Source of the DNA: an uncultured Ruminococcus sp.
GTDB taxonomy: Bacteria; Bacillota; Clostridia; Oscillospirales; Acutalibacteraceae
Direction of reading: 5' to 3'
Length of the DNA stretch: 18,331 nt
Assembly (NCBI GenBank): GCA_902766585.1
Contig: CACXDV010000030.1
Location: 1 to 18,331, forward strand
Every line of letters starts with the position of its first letter. Position 1 is the first letter of the stretch. Made by a program: the position numbers and the translations under genes. Of this stretch, positions 1-7,115 are shown in pieces. A model generated the notes under the pieces. That model was not told where the DNA came from and ran no database searches. It was given only the letters and a program-made list of their open reading frames with translations.

Positions 1-6
1 TATAAC

Positions 7-35
7 ATTATACATAATCTATTAACAAATTGCAA
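7..35 (-). promoter_or_regulatory. Outward promoter at left edge
   Basis: Read on the minus strand this is TTGCAA, a 17-base spacer, then a perfect TATAAT. The start site would fall at about position 1 or just outside the window. It implies that a further leftward gene lies beyond the edge and has its own promoter. The target gene is not visible. Confidence 0.6.
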
Positions 36-223
36 GTGACATATTAGATAAATATGGAGGTTTATTTATATCATTTTAACAGATTTTAAGGGAGTTTCTC
101 TTGCAATATACTATTTGTGAAAATAATTACATATTTGTAACTACAGTATAGTAATGACATTTTTAATAAATTGTTAATAATTTTTGTAACTGTAAAGTAA
201 ATAACTTTAAAATCACAATCGTA
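36..223. other. AT-rich intergenic region after the J-protein gene
   Basis: This very AT-rich stretch follows the last gene of the long leftward operon. I find no credible coding frame. A GGAGG at 56-60 on the plus strand has no start and open frame behind it. The only fold near the operon end is a 6-bp all-AT hairpin (TAAAGT/ACTTTA, 193-209), which lacks the GC stem of an intrinsic terminator. TTTGTAACT occurs twice (134-142 and 184-192) with no evident meaning. Confidence 0.5.
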
Positions 224-823
224 CTAAAACCCCGAAAAGCAATCTCCGATATCACAACAGCATTCACCTAAATCCGCACAGTTTTCACAATTATCTGCTG
301 AGCATAATCTGCCGCTGCTGCCTCTTTTTGCGAATACAGTACCGCTTCTGCTTTCAGTTATAGTATTATACAGTCTGATATATTTTTCGTTGTTTCTATC
401 CATATTACAAGCTGTTTCTATATAATTATATGCTTCTTCAAGCCACCCACGGTGATAAGACAGCAATGCTGAACAATAATACCATTCCCCTTTTCTGTCA
501 GAAGACAGAACCTCACTCAGTATTTTTTCAGCTTCATCATATTTTTCGCTGTTTATCATCTTTTCGATTTCATAATAATCTCCGTCAACATCTATGCAAT
601 ATTCACTCTCAGCATAAGCAGGCTCGGCGGATATTCTTTTTTCCTTCATTATCTGTGAATATGCGGCATTGATAGTCTTCATTTTCTCATCCGCTTCTTT
701 TGCAAGAGGACTGTTCTGATATCTGTCGGGATGATATTTTCTTGCAAGCTTTCTGTAAATGCTTTTTATCTGTTCTTCCGTGGCATTCCTGGAACAATTC
801 AGAACCTTATACGGATCATTCAT
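224..823 (-). CDS. J-domain (DnaJ-like) protein with Cys-rich tail
   Basis: This 199-residue protein carries an N-terminal J domain (about residues 3-62) with the HPD tripeptide at 31-33, the element that stimulates DnaK-type Hsp70 ATPases. It has no Gly/Phe region or DnaJ zinc-finger repeats, so it is a type III J-protein and not the general DnaJ. Residues about 83-155 look like a helical, TPR-like repeat (GWLEEAYNYIETACNMD). The C-terminal end is cysteine-dense: C174, C179, C182, C188, C189, C190 and C195, seven in 22 residues, suggesting metal binding or disulfide chemistry. Its ribosome site (GAGGAGGAAT) lies in the final codons of the upstream DUF5685 gene and only 2 bp separate the genes, so they are probably translationally coupled and act together. 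The J domain is certain; the substrate is unknown. Confidence 0.88.
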   Translation of the reverse strand: MNDPYKVLNCSRNATEEQIKSIYRKLARKYHPDRYQNSPLAKEADEKMKTINAAYSQIMKEKRISAEPAYAESEYCIDVDGDYYEIEKMINSEKYDEAEKILSEVLSSDRKGEWYYCSALLSYHRGWLEEAYNYIETACNMDRNNEKYIRLYNTITESRSGTVFAKRGSSGRLCSADNCENCADLGECCCDIGDCFSGF

Positions 824-825
824 AC

Positions 826-1686
826 TTATTCCTCCTCAGCTCTGATATTATTACAAAGCTTTTGCAGACATTTTTTACTCTGATAATATATTCCTTCATA
901 GAATATATTATCAAGAAGCTCCTTATATGATTCAATTTCAATCAAGTCATAAGCTTTACACATCTCCGACAAAGTGAAATTTATAACACATTCACAATAG
1001 TTGCCTATACCTTCAGGAGAGTTAAGATATTCAGCAGTAAATGGATTAAAGCTATTATGCTTTACATCATTCAGCAAGTCATCAACTGCATCTATGAGAT
1101 AAATCCATCTTCCGAGATAATATCCGAATACAGAAATCGGCTTATTATCCGGAAAATGCAGACCTAAAAGAGCTGAAATAAATCTTGCCGAGGGATCTGC
1201 TGCCTTATCTGCCGAAGCATTTTCATTTTCTGCGCTTTCCTGATTATTCATCAATTCATTTATAAGACGATCTATATCCGGATAATCTCTTGCTGCCTTC
1301 TTATATGCTCTGCGAAATAGCATCATCAATATTGAAGCTGCTGCTCTTTTTATAAAGCCTTCATCATTTTTTGTATCCATCAGCTTATAATACGCTAAAA
1401 GCATATTAGCAGTAGCAGCTTCCTCAATTACATTTCCTTCACATATGCAGAAGCTGCATTTTTTCAGGGGATTACAGCAGCATCTGCTATTTTTTACTTC
1501 ACAATGATGAGCGCTCAACGAGATATAAAATACAGCAAGCGCAGCAGTATCATAGCTAAGAAAAAAACGGGATAAAAAACCGTATTTTCTGCCTAATGTC
1601 CGGCAAACTGAGCAGTAAACACTTTTATAGAATCTGTAATCCTTTATTTTCAGTTCATCCTTAAAGGGGCGAATATAGCCGAACAC
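826..1686 (-). CDS. DUF5685 family protein
   Basis: I recognise the N-terminus (MFGYIRPFKDELKIKDYRFY) as DUF5685, a family of unknown function. The frame stays open back to 1752 inside uvrA, but a near-perfect Shine-Dalgarno (AAGGCGGTGA, 1691-1700) sits 6-7 bases before a GTG at 1684-1686, giving 286 residues. Cysteines cluster as a CxxC (C25, C28) and at C62, C69-C71, C77, C80 and C82. The protein looks mostly helical. Two acidic motifs stand out: D104-x3-D108-E109 and D199-x2-D202-D203-x3-D207, the latter followed by KHNSFNPF. Paired Asp-rich motifs in an all-alpha protein recall class I isoprenoid synthases; this is inference only. The gene starts 13 bp after uvrA and is followed 2 bp later by the J-protein gene, a likely partner. 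Confidence 0.8.
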   Translation of the reverse strand: MFGYIRPFKDELKIKDYRFYKSVYCSVCRTLGRKYGFLSRFFLSYDTAALAVFYISLSAHHCEVKNSRCCCNPLKKCSFCICEGNVIEEAATANMLLAYYKLMDTKNDEGFIKRAAASILMMLFRRAYKKAARDYPDIDRLINELMNNQESAENENASADKAADPSARFISALLGLHFPDNKPISVFGYYLGRWIYLIDAVDDLLNDVKHNSFNPFTAEYLNSPEGIGNYCECVINFTLSEMCKAYDLIEIESYKELLDNIFYEGIYYQSKKCLQKLCNNIRAEEE

Positions 1687-1690
1687 CTTA

Positions 1691-1700
1691 TCACCGCCTT
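1691..1700 (-). promoter_or_regulatory. Ribosome binding site that fixes the DUF5685 start
   Basis: AAGGCGGTGA on the minus strand matches the anti-Shine-Dalgarno complement except at one base. It overlaps the first base of the uvrA stop codon and is well spaced from the GTG at 1686. It supports the short gene form and removes the apparent 53-bp overlap with uvrA. Confidence 0.75.
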
Positions 1701-4522
1701 TATTGCAGATATTTTTTAAGATACTGACCTGTATATGATCTTGGATCGGCACATATTTCCTCCGGTGTTCCGCAGGTTATAACTGTACCGCCGCCGTCTC
1801 CGCCCTCAGGTCCGAGGTCAATAATATAATCGGCGGTCTTTATCAAATCAAGATTATGCTCAATTACAATTACCGTGTTTCCTGCATCAACAAACTTATG
1901 AAGTACCTCTATAAGCCTGTGTACATCAGCTATATGAAGTCCCGTTGTCGGTTCATCCAATATATATACTGTCTTTCCTGTTGATCTCTTTGAAAGCTCG
2001 GTCGCAAGCTTTATTCTCTGTGCCTCACCGCCGGACAGAGTTGTTGACGGCTGACCGATCTTTATATAACCAAGACCGACATCTCTGAGTGTCCTTAGCT
2101 TTGTAAGGATCCTGTTCTGGTTCTCAAAGAAACTACAGCCTTCTTCCACTGTCATTTCAAGAACATCATAAATAGATTTTCCCTTGTATTTAACTTCAAG
2201 AGTCTCTCTGCTGTAGCGTTTTCCTCCGCACACCTCACACGGAACATATACATCAGGAAGAAAATGCATCTCAATTTTAATTATGCCGTCTCCCTGACAA
2301 GCCTCACATCTTCCGCCTTTAACATTGAAGGAAAATCTTCCGGAACTATATCCCCTGATCTTGGCTTCATTTGTCGAAGCATAAAGCTCTCTGATATCTG
2401 TAAATACATTTGTATATGTGGCAGGGTTTGAACGCGGTGTCCTGCCTATCGGCGACTGATTGATATCTATTACCTTATCAAGAAATTCCTGTCCTGTTAT
2501 TTTTTTGCATAAAACAGGTACAGGCTTCGCATTGTTAAGGTATGATGCGAGCTGCTTATAAAGTATCTCATTGACAAGCGAGGATTTACCTGAGCCTGAA
2601 ACTCCCGTAACACAAATAAATTCACCAAGCGGGAATGAAACATCAATTTTTTTCAGATTGTTCTGATATGCTCCCTTTACGGTTAGAAAATGTCCGTTTC
2701 CCTTTCTCCTTTCGGAAGGTACGGGGATAAAACGCTTTTTGCTTAAATACTGACCTGTTATCGAGCGTTCGCATTTTTTAATATCCTCAACTGTACCGGC
2801 GCATACAAGCTCACCGCCGTGAATACCTGCTCCGGGACCAATATCTATTATATGGTCGGCTGCATACATTGTATCCTCGTCATGCTCAACAACTATGACA
2901 GTATTACCGAGATCACGCAGATTTTTCAGCGTTGAAATGAGCTTGTCATTATCGCGCTGATGAAGTCCGATACTCGGCTCATCAAGTATATATAAAACAC
3001 CCGAAAGTGATGATCCTATCTGAGTTGCAAGTCTGATTCTCTGACTCTCTCCTCCGGAAAGTGTACCCGCAGAGCGTGAAAGCGTCAAATATGACAAGCC
3101 TACGCTGTTCAGAAATGAAAGACGGCTGTCTATCTCTTTTGTAATTGCCTTAGCAATAAGCTTTTCCCTGTCGGACAGCTTTGCATCCTTTACAAATGCC
3201 AATGCCTTCTCTACTGACATATCGCAAAATTCGGATATATTCATTCCTCCGACTGTTACAGCAAGGCTTTCAGGTGACAATCTTTTCCCTTTACACGCTT
3301 CACAGGGAACGGATGACATATAACCCTCTATTTCCTTCTTTACCCAGGCGCTTTGTGTTTCCTTAAACCGACGTTCAAGGTTATTTATTATTCCCTCGAA
3401 TACTGTAGAATAGGTTCCGCTTCCGTATTCGCTTTTTCTATGGACCGTTATCTTTTCGCCTTTTGTTCCATAAAGTATGATATCAAGCTGCTCCTTTGTA
3501 AGCTCGCTTATCGGCGCATCAAGAGAGAACCCGTATTTTTCGGACAAGGCTTCAAAATACATGGATGCTATAGTACTGCCGTCCATTGCCCATCCGCTTC
3601 CCTTTATCCCGCCTTGACGAATCGAAAGTGACATATCGGGAATTATTCTGTCAACATCGATTTTCATAAACACTCCGAGACCGGTGCATTTTTTACACGC
3701 ACCATACGGATTATTAAATGAAAACATACGCGGACTAAGCTCATCTATGCTTACTCCATGCTCAGGACAGGCATAGTTCTGAGAAAATAATATATCCTCG
3801 CCGTTCTGAACGGATACTATTATCAACCCGCCTGCTAATTTTGAGGCAGTCTCTACCGAATCGGCAAGTCTGGAACGTATTTCTTCTTTTATGACCAATC
3901 TGTCAACAACTATATCTATACTATGCTTTTTATTCTTTTCCAAAGCAATCTTTTCTGAAAGGTCATAAATGATACCATCAACCCTTACGCGAACAAAACC
4001 GCTTTTTGATGCGGCTTCAAGCTCCTTCTGATGCTGTCCCTTTTTCTCGCGCACAACAGGTGCCATGACCTGTATCTTGGTACCGGCAGGCATTTCAAGC
4101 ACCTTATCTACGATCTGATCGACCGTCTGCTGCTTTATCTCTCTGTGGCATATAGGACAGTGAGGTATTCCTATCCTCGCATACATAAGTCTGAGATAAT
4201 CATATATCTCTGTAACTGTTCCTACTGTCGAACGCGGATTCTGAGATGTTGTTTTCTGGTCTATGGATATTGCAGGCGACAATCCGTCAATACTATCCAC
4301 ATCAGGCTTATCCATCTGCCCTAAAAACATACGTGCGTATGATGACAGTGATTCAACATAACGGCGCTGTCCTTCAGCATATAATGTATCAAATGCAAGA
4401 GAGGATTTTCCCGAACCGCTAAGTCCTGTCATTACAACAAGCTCATCTCTCGGTATCTCAACATTGATATTCTTAAGATTATGCTCTCTTGCACCCTTAA
4501 CTACTATCTTTTTGAAAGCCAT
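1700..4522 (-). CDS. uvrA: UvrABC excinuclease subunit A
   Basis: UvrA is the DNA damage sensor of nucleotide excision repair; the dimer loads UvrB at lesions. The 940-residue length is normal. Both ABC modules are intact: Walker A GLSGSGKSS at 33-41 and GVSGSGKSS at 640-648, signatures LSGGESQR (488-495) and LSGGEAQR (829-836), and Walker B LDEPS and LDEPT. The C-terminal zinc module is C739/C742/C762/C765. The first zinc module is C252-x2-H255-x20-C276-x2-C279, with His in place of one Cys. A second CxxC pair lies at C407/C410. The ATG start has an AGAGGAG site. It sits 81 bp after ftsH, with a 12-bp hairpin between, and 13 bp before DUF5685. I see no separate promoter or LexA-like (SOS) box, so it is probably read through from the operon. 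Identity is certain. Confidence 0.98.
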   Translation of the reverse strand: MAFKKIVVKGAREHNLKNINVEIPRDELVVMTGLSGSGKSSLAFDTLYAEGQRRYVESLSSYARMFLGQMDKPDVDSIDGLSPAISIDQKTTSQNPRSTVGTVTEIYDYLRLMYARIGIPHCPICHREIKQQTVDQIVDKVLEMPAGTKIQVMAPVVREKKGQHQKELEAASKSGFVRVRVDGIIYDLSEKIALEKNKKHSIDIVVDRLVIKEEIRSRLADSVETASKLAGGLIIVSVQNGEDILFSQNYACPEHGVSIDELSPRMFSFNNPYGACKKCTGLGVFMKIDVDRIIPDMSLSIRQGGIKGSGWAMDGSTIASMYFEALSEKYGFSLDAPISELTKEQLDIILYGTKGEKITVHRKSEYGSGTYSTVFEGIINNLERRFKETQSAWVKKEIEGYMSSVPCEACKGKRLSPESLAVTVGGMNISEFCDMSVEKALAFVKDAKLSDREKLIAKAITKEIDSRLSFLNSVGLSYLTLSRSAGTLSGGESQRIRLATQIGSSLSGVLYILDEPSIGLHQRDNDKLISTLKNLRDLGNTVIVVEHDEDTMYAADHIIDIGPGAGIHGGELVCAGTVEDIKKCERSITGQYLSKKRFIPVPSERRKGNGHFLTVKGAYQNNLKKIDVSFPLGEFICVTGVSGSGKSSLVNEILYKQLASYLNNAKPVPVLCKKITGQEFLDKVIDINQSPIGRTPRSNPATYTNVFTDIRELYASTNEAKIRGYSSGRFSFNVKGGRCEACQGDGIIKIEMHFLPDVYVPCEVCGGKRYSRETLEVKYKGKSIYDVLEMTVEEGCSFFENQNRILTKLRTLRDVGLGYIKIGQPSTTLSGGEAQRIKLATELSKRSTGKTVYILDEPTTGLHIADVHRLIEVLHKFVDAGNTVIVIEHNLDLIKTADYIIDLGPEGGDGGGTVITCGTPEEICADPRSYTGQYLKKYLQ

Positions 4523-4571
4523 TGCTTATCTCCTCTTAAAAATCTATAAATCCTTTTTCCCTTATTATGAG

Positions 4572-4602
4572 TATAAGGAGTGCCATAAAAGCACTCCTTA
4601 TA
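4572..4602 (-). terminator. Perfect 12-bp hairpin between ftsH and uvrA
   Basis: TATAAGGAGTGC and its exact complement flank a 7-base loop, beginning one base after the ftsH stop codon (4604-4606). On the minus strand the downstream arm is followed by ACTCATAATAAGG, without the U-run of a classic intrinsic terminator. It may therefore be a weak terminator, a processing site or a 3'-end stabiliser for the upstream mRNA. The structure is certain; its function is open. Confidence 0.5.
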
Positions 4603-4603
4603 A

Positions 4604-6556
4604 TTATTCTTCGCTATTATCGTCATTATCCGACGGAGCATCAGTTTTTTCAAGCTGTACAGGCTGTGTTTTTTCCTCTGCAATATCCTCGTCCTCTTCA
4701 TCTGCTCCAACGGGGATCTCTTTGCCCTCCATTGCACAGATAAACTGCTCACTGCTCATTTTCTCATGCTCGAAAAGGAACTGTGCAACTCTGTGAAGCT
4801 CAGGGGTATGCTCCTTAAGAATATTCTCGGTTCTGTCATAGCCGTCTGTTATATATGCCTTGACTTCTTCATCAATGAGTGCGGCTGTTTCCTCTGAATA
4901 GGTCTTATTGTGACCGAATTCCTTGCCGAGGAACACCTCACCGTCTGATGAACCATAGGTTATCGGGCCAAGCTTTTCACTCATACCGTATTTGGTAATC
5001 ATAGAGAAAACAAGGTTCGTTGCCCTTTCAATATCATTTGAAGCACCTGTGGAAATATCGCCGAGTATAAGCGCTTCCGCAACACGTCCGCCAAGAAGAA
5101 CTACTATCTCCTCAAGCATTTCATTTCTTGAACGATAGCTTCTGTCCTCTGAGGGTAATGACATTGTAAAGCCGCCTGCCATGCCTCTCGGAATAATTGA
5201 TATCTGATGAACGGGATCCTGTGTCGGACAGCAATAGGTCGCAATAGCGTGACCTGCTTCGTGATAAGCAGTAAGCTTTTTCTCCTTATCAGACATAACA
5301 CGGGATTTCTTCTCGGTACCAACAACTACCTTTATCGTTGCTTCCTCGACCTCTCTCATGGTTATAGCCTTAAGATCCCTTCTTGCTGCAAGAAGAGCTG
5401 CCTCATTGAGAAGATTTTCAAGATCTGCACCTGTAAAGCCCGCTGTTGACTTTGCAATAGTCCTGAGGTTTACATCAGGCGCAAGCGGCTTGCCCTTTGC
5501 ATGAACCTTAAGTATTTCTTCTCTTCCCTTGATATCAGGTCTGCCAACTATTACCTGTCTGTCAAATCTGCCCGGACGCATAAGCGCAGGATCAAGAATG
5601 TCGGGACGGTTTGTAGCCGCTATCATAATAACGCCTTCATTTGCACCGAAGCCGTCCATTTCAACAAGAAGCTGGTTAAGTGTCTGCTCACGCTCGTCAT
5701 GTCCGCCGCCAAGACCGGCGCCTCTCTGTCTGCCCACTGCATCAATTTCATCAATAAATATGATACATGGTGAGCTTTTATGCGCCTGCTCGAAAAGGTC
5801 TCTTACTCTCGATGCGCCGACACCGACAAACATCTCTACAAAATCGGAACCGGAAATTGAGAAGAACTGTACTCCCGCTTCTCCTGCAACAGCTCTTGCA
5901 AGAAGTGTTTTACCTGTACCGGGAGGACCTACAAGAAGAACGCCCTTGGGTATTCTTGCGCCAAGCTCGTTATATTTTTTGGGATCCTTAAGAAATTCAA
6001 CTATCTCACGAAGCTCTTCCTTTTCTTCATCAGCTCCTGCCACATCCGCAAATGTTGTCTTTCTCTTTTCGTCATTAACACTCTTGAATTTGGCCTTGCC
6101 GAAGCTGAAGGACTTTCCCGCATCTCCGATACCGTTTGAAAGCCTCTTCATAAAGTAAAGCCATATTACTATAAACAGAACTATCAGAACTACCTCGGGA
6201 AGCAGGCTGAGCCAGAAGCTGTTGTCTGTGGCGGGCTTCCAGGTGAATACCATAGGATTATCAGGATTCTTTGTATTATAATCCTCTACATACGGCTTTA
6301 TGGTCTCAAGAAAAAGTCCTACGCTTGCAACAGATGTCTCTACCTTCTGTCCGTTTGTTTTCTCGATCTTGAGCTCACCTGAACCAAAATCCAAGGAATA
6401 CTCCTTTACACTGTTTTCCTTAAACAGATAAACGATCTCGGATGTCGGCTTTTCATCCTTCGGCTGCATAGTAAAGAAAAGTGTAATTATTATTATCAGC
6501 AGGATCGGGATGCCAAGATAGATCAAAAGATTTCTTATGGTCTTTTTGTTGTCCAA
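4604..6556 (-). CDS. ftsH: ATP-dependent zinc metalloprotease FtsH
   Basis: FtsH is a membrane-anchored AAA+ protease that extracts and degrades misfolded or regulatory proteins at the cytoplasmic membrane. In the 650-residue form, transmembrane segments lie at about 9-30 and 114-138 around a short external domain. They are followed by Walker A GPPGTGKT (210-217), Walker B IIFIDE (265-270), the second region of homology (ATNRPDILDPALMRPGRFD), the zinc site HEAGH (432-436) and the third ligand Asp508. The tail is acidic and probably disordered. The frame is open to an ATG at 6604, which would overlap hpt by 41 bp. I prefer TTG at 6554-6556, where AAGGAG (6567-6572) lies 10 bases upstream inside the last hpt codons. 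It is the last gene of the conserved tilS-hpt-ftsH module. Identity is certain; the start is likely. Confidence 0.97.
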   Translation of the reverse strand: MDNKKTIRNLLIYLGIPILLIIIITLFFTMQPKDEKPTSEIVYLFKENSVKEYSLDFGSGELKIEKTNGQKVETSVASVGLFLETIKPYVEDYNTKNPDNPMVFTWKPATDNSFWLSLLPEVVLIVLFIVIWLYFMKRLSNGIGDAGKSFSFGKAKFKSVNDEKRKTTFADVAGADEEKEELREIVEFLKDPKKYNELGARIPKGVLLVGPPGTGKTLLARAVAGEAGVQFFSISGSDFVEMFVGVGASRVRDLFEQAHKSSPCIIFIDEIDAVGRQRGAGLGGGHDEREQTLNQLLVEMDGFGANEGVIMIAATNRPDILDPALMRPGRFDRQVIVGRPDIKGREEILKVHAKGKPLAPDVNLRTIAKSTAGFTGADLENLLNEAALLAARRDLKAITMREVEEATIKVVVGTEKKSRVMSDKEKKLTAYHEAGHAIATYCCPTQDPVHQISIIPRGMAGGFTMSLPSEDRSYRSRNEMLEEIVVLLGGRVAEALILGDISTGASNDIERATNLVFSMITKYGMSEKLGPITYGSSDGEVFLGKEFGHNKTYSEETAALIDEEVKAYITDGYDRTENILKEHTPELHRVAQFLFEHEKMSSEQFICAMEGKEIPVGADEEDEDIAEEKTQPVQLEKTDAPSDNDDNSEE

Positions 6557-6563
6557 TTGATTG

Positions 6564-7115
6564 TCACTCCTTCGTTTTTTTATAAACAGCAGGTTTAAGC
6601 ACACCTATATACGGCAGGTCTCTGTAATTTTCATCAAAATCAAGACCATAGCCTACTATAAACATATCATCAACCTCGTCACCTGAATAATCAGCCTTTA
6701 TATCCTTTTTTCTGCGTGAGGGCTTATCAAACAGGGTACAGATCCTGATGGATGCAGGTTCATACTTATCATTAAGATAATTCTTTATGTAAAAAAGTGT
6801 ATTACCGGTATCAAGAATGTCTTCAACTATTATTACATCCTTACCTTTGATATCAATAGTAATGTCCTTTGTGATCATTACATTGCCCGATGATTCGGTA
6901 CCGGAGCCATAGCTCGTTGCAGACATAAAATCAAAGGTACAATCAAGCGGAAGCTTTCTTACGAGATCCGCAAAAAACATTACGCTTCCTTTAAGAATAG
7001 GTATCAGCACAGGCGACTTCCCTTTATAGTCTTCTGCAATCTCGTCTGAAATACAAGCTACAAGCTTTGAGAGGTCTTCTGAGCTGTACAAAATCTTTTC
7101 AATATCCTGATGCAT
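6564..7115 (-). CDS. hpt: Hypoxanthine phosphoribosyltransferase
   Basis: This purine salvage enzyme converts hypoxanthine or guanine plus PRPP to IMP or GMP in the cytosol. The 183-residue protein is of normal length. The PRPP-binding loop is VEDILDTGNT (97-106), preceded by the hydrophobic strand DVIIV. LKGSVMFFADLVRKL (41-55) and SYGSGTESSG (68-77) are the usual family segments, the latter being the flexible active-site loop. Near the C-terminus, VGYGLDFDENYRDLPYIGVL (154-173) is the characteristic purine-binding region. The ATG at 7113-7115 directly abuts the tilS TGA (7116-7118), so translation is probably coupled. The order tilS-hpt-ftsH is conserved across Bacillota. No riboswitch or PurR-like box is visible before it, so expression is probably that of the operon. 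Identity is certain. Confidence 0.97.
   Translation of the reverse strand: MHQDIEKILYSSEDLSKLVACISDEIAEDYKGKSPVLIPILKGSVMFFADLVRKLPLDCTFDFMSATSYGSGTESSGNVMITKDITIDIKGKDVIIVEDILDTGNTLFYIKNYLNDKYEPASIRICTLFDKPSRRKKDIKADYSGDEVDDMFIVGYGLDFDENYRDLPYIGVLKPAVYKKTKE
6567..6572 (-). promoter_or_regulatory. ftsH ribosome binding site within the hpt 3' end
   Basis: AAGGAG on the minus strand forms the last Lys-Glu codons of hpt just before its TGA (6564-6566), and lies 10 bases from the proposed ftsH TTG start. This arrangement suits translational coupling of the two genes. Confidence 0.65.

Noticed and set aside
193..209. Short hairpin after the J-protein gene as operon terminator
   Set aside because: The 6-bp stem has a single G-C pair and is not followed by a clear U-run, too weak to call.
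5529..6158. Long open frame of 209 codons on the plus strand inside ftsH
   Set aside because: It is antisense to a certain gene, lacks a ribosome site and reads as low-complexity Ser/Pro-rich sequence mirrored from the FtsH codons.
6846..6855. TTTGATATCA within hpt (and a reverse copy near 10465 in gdpP)
   Set aside because: These are single copies inside coding sequence, explained by Asp-Ile and similar codons, not in a promoter.
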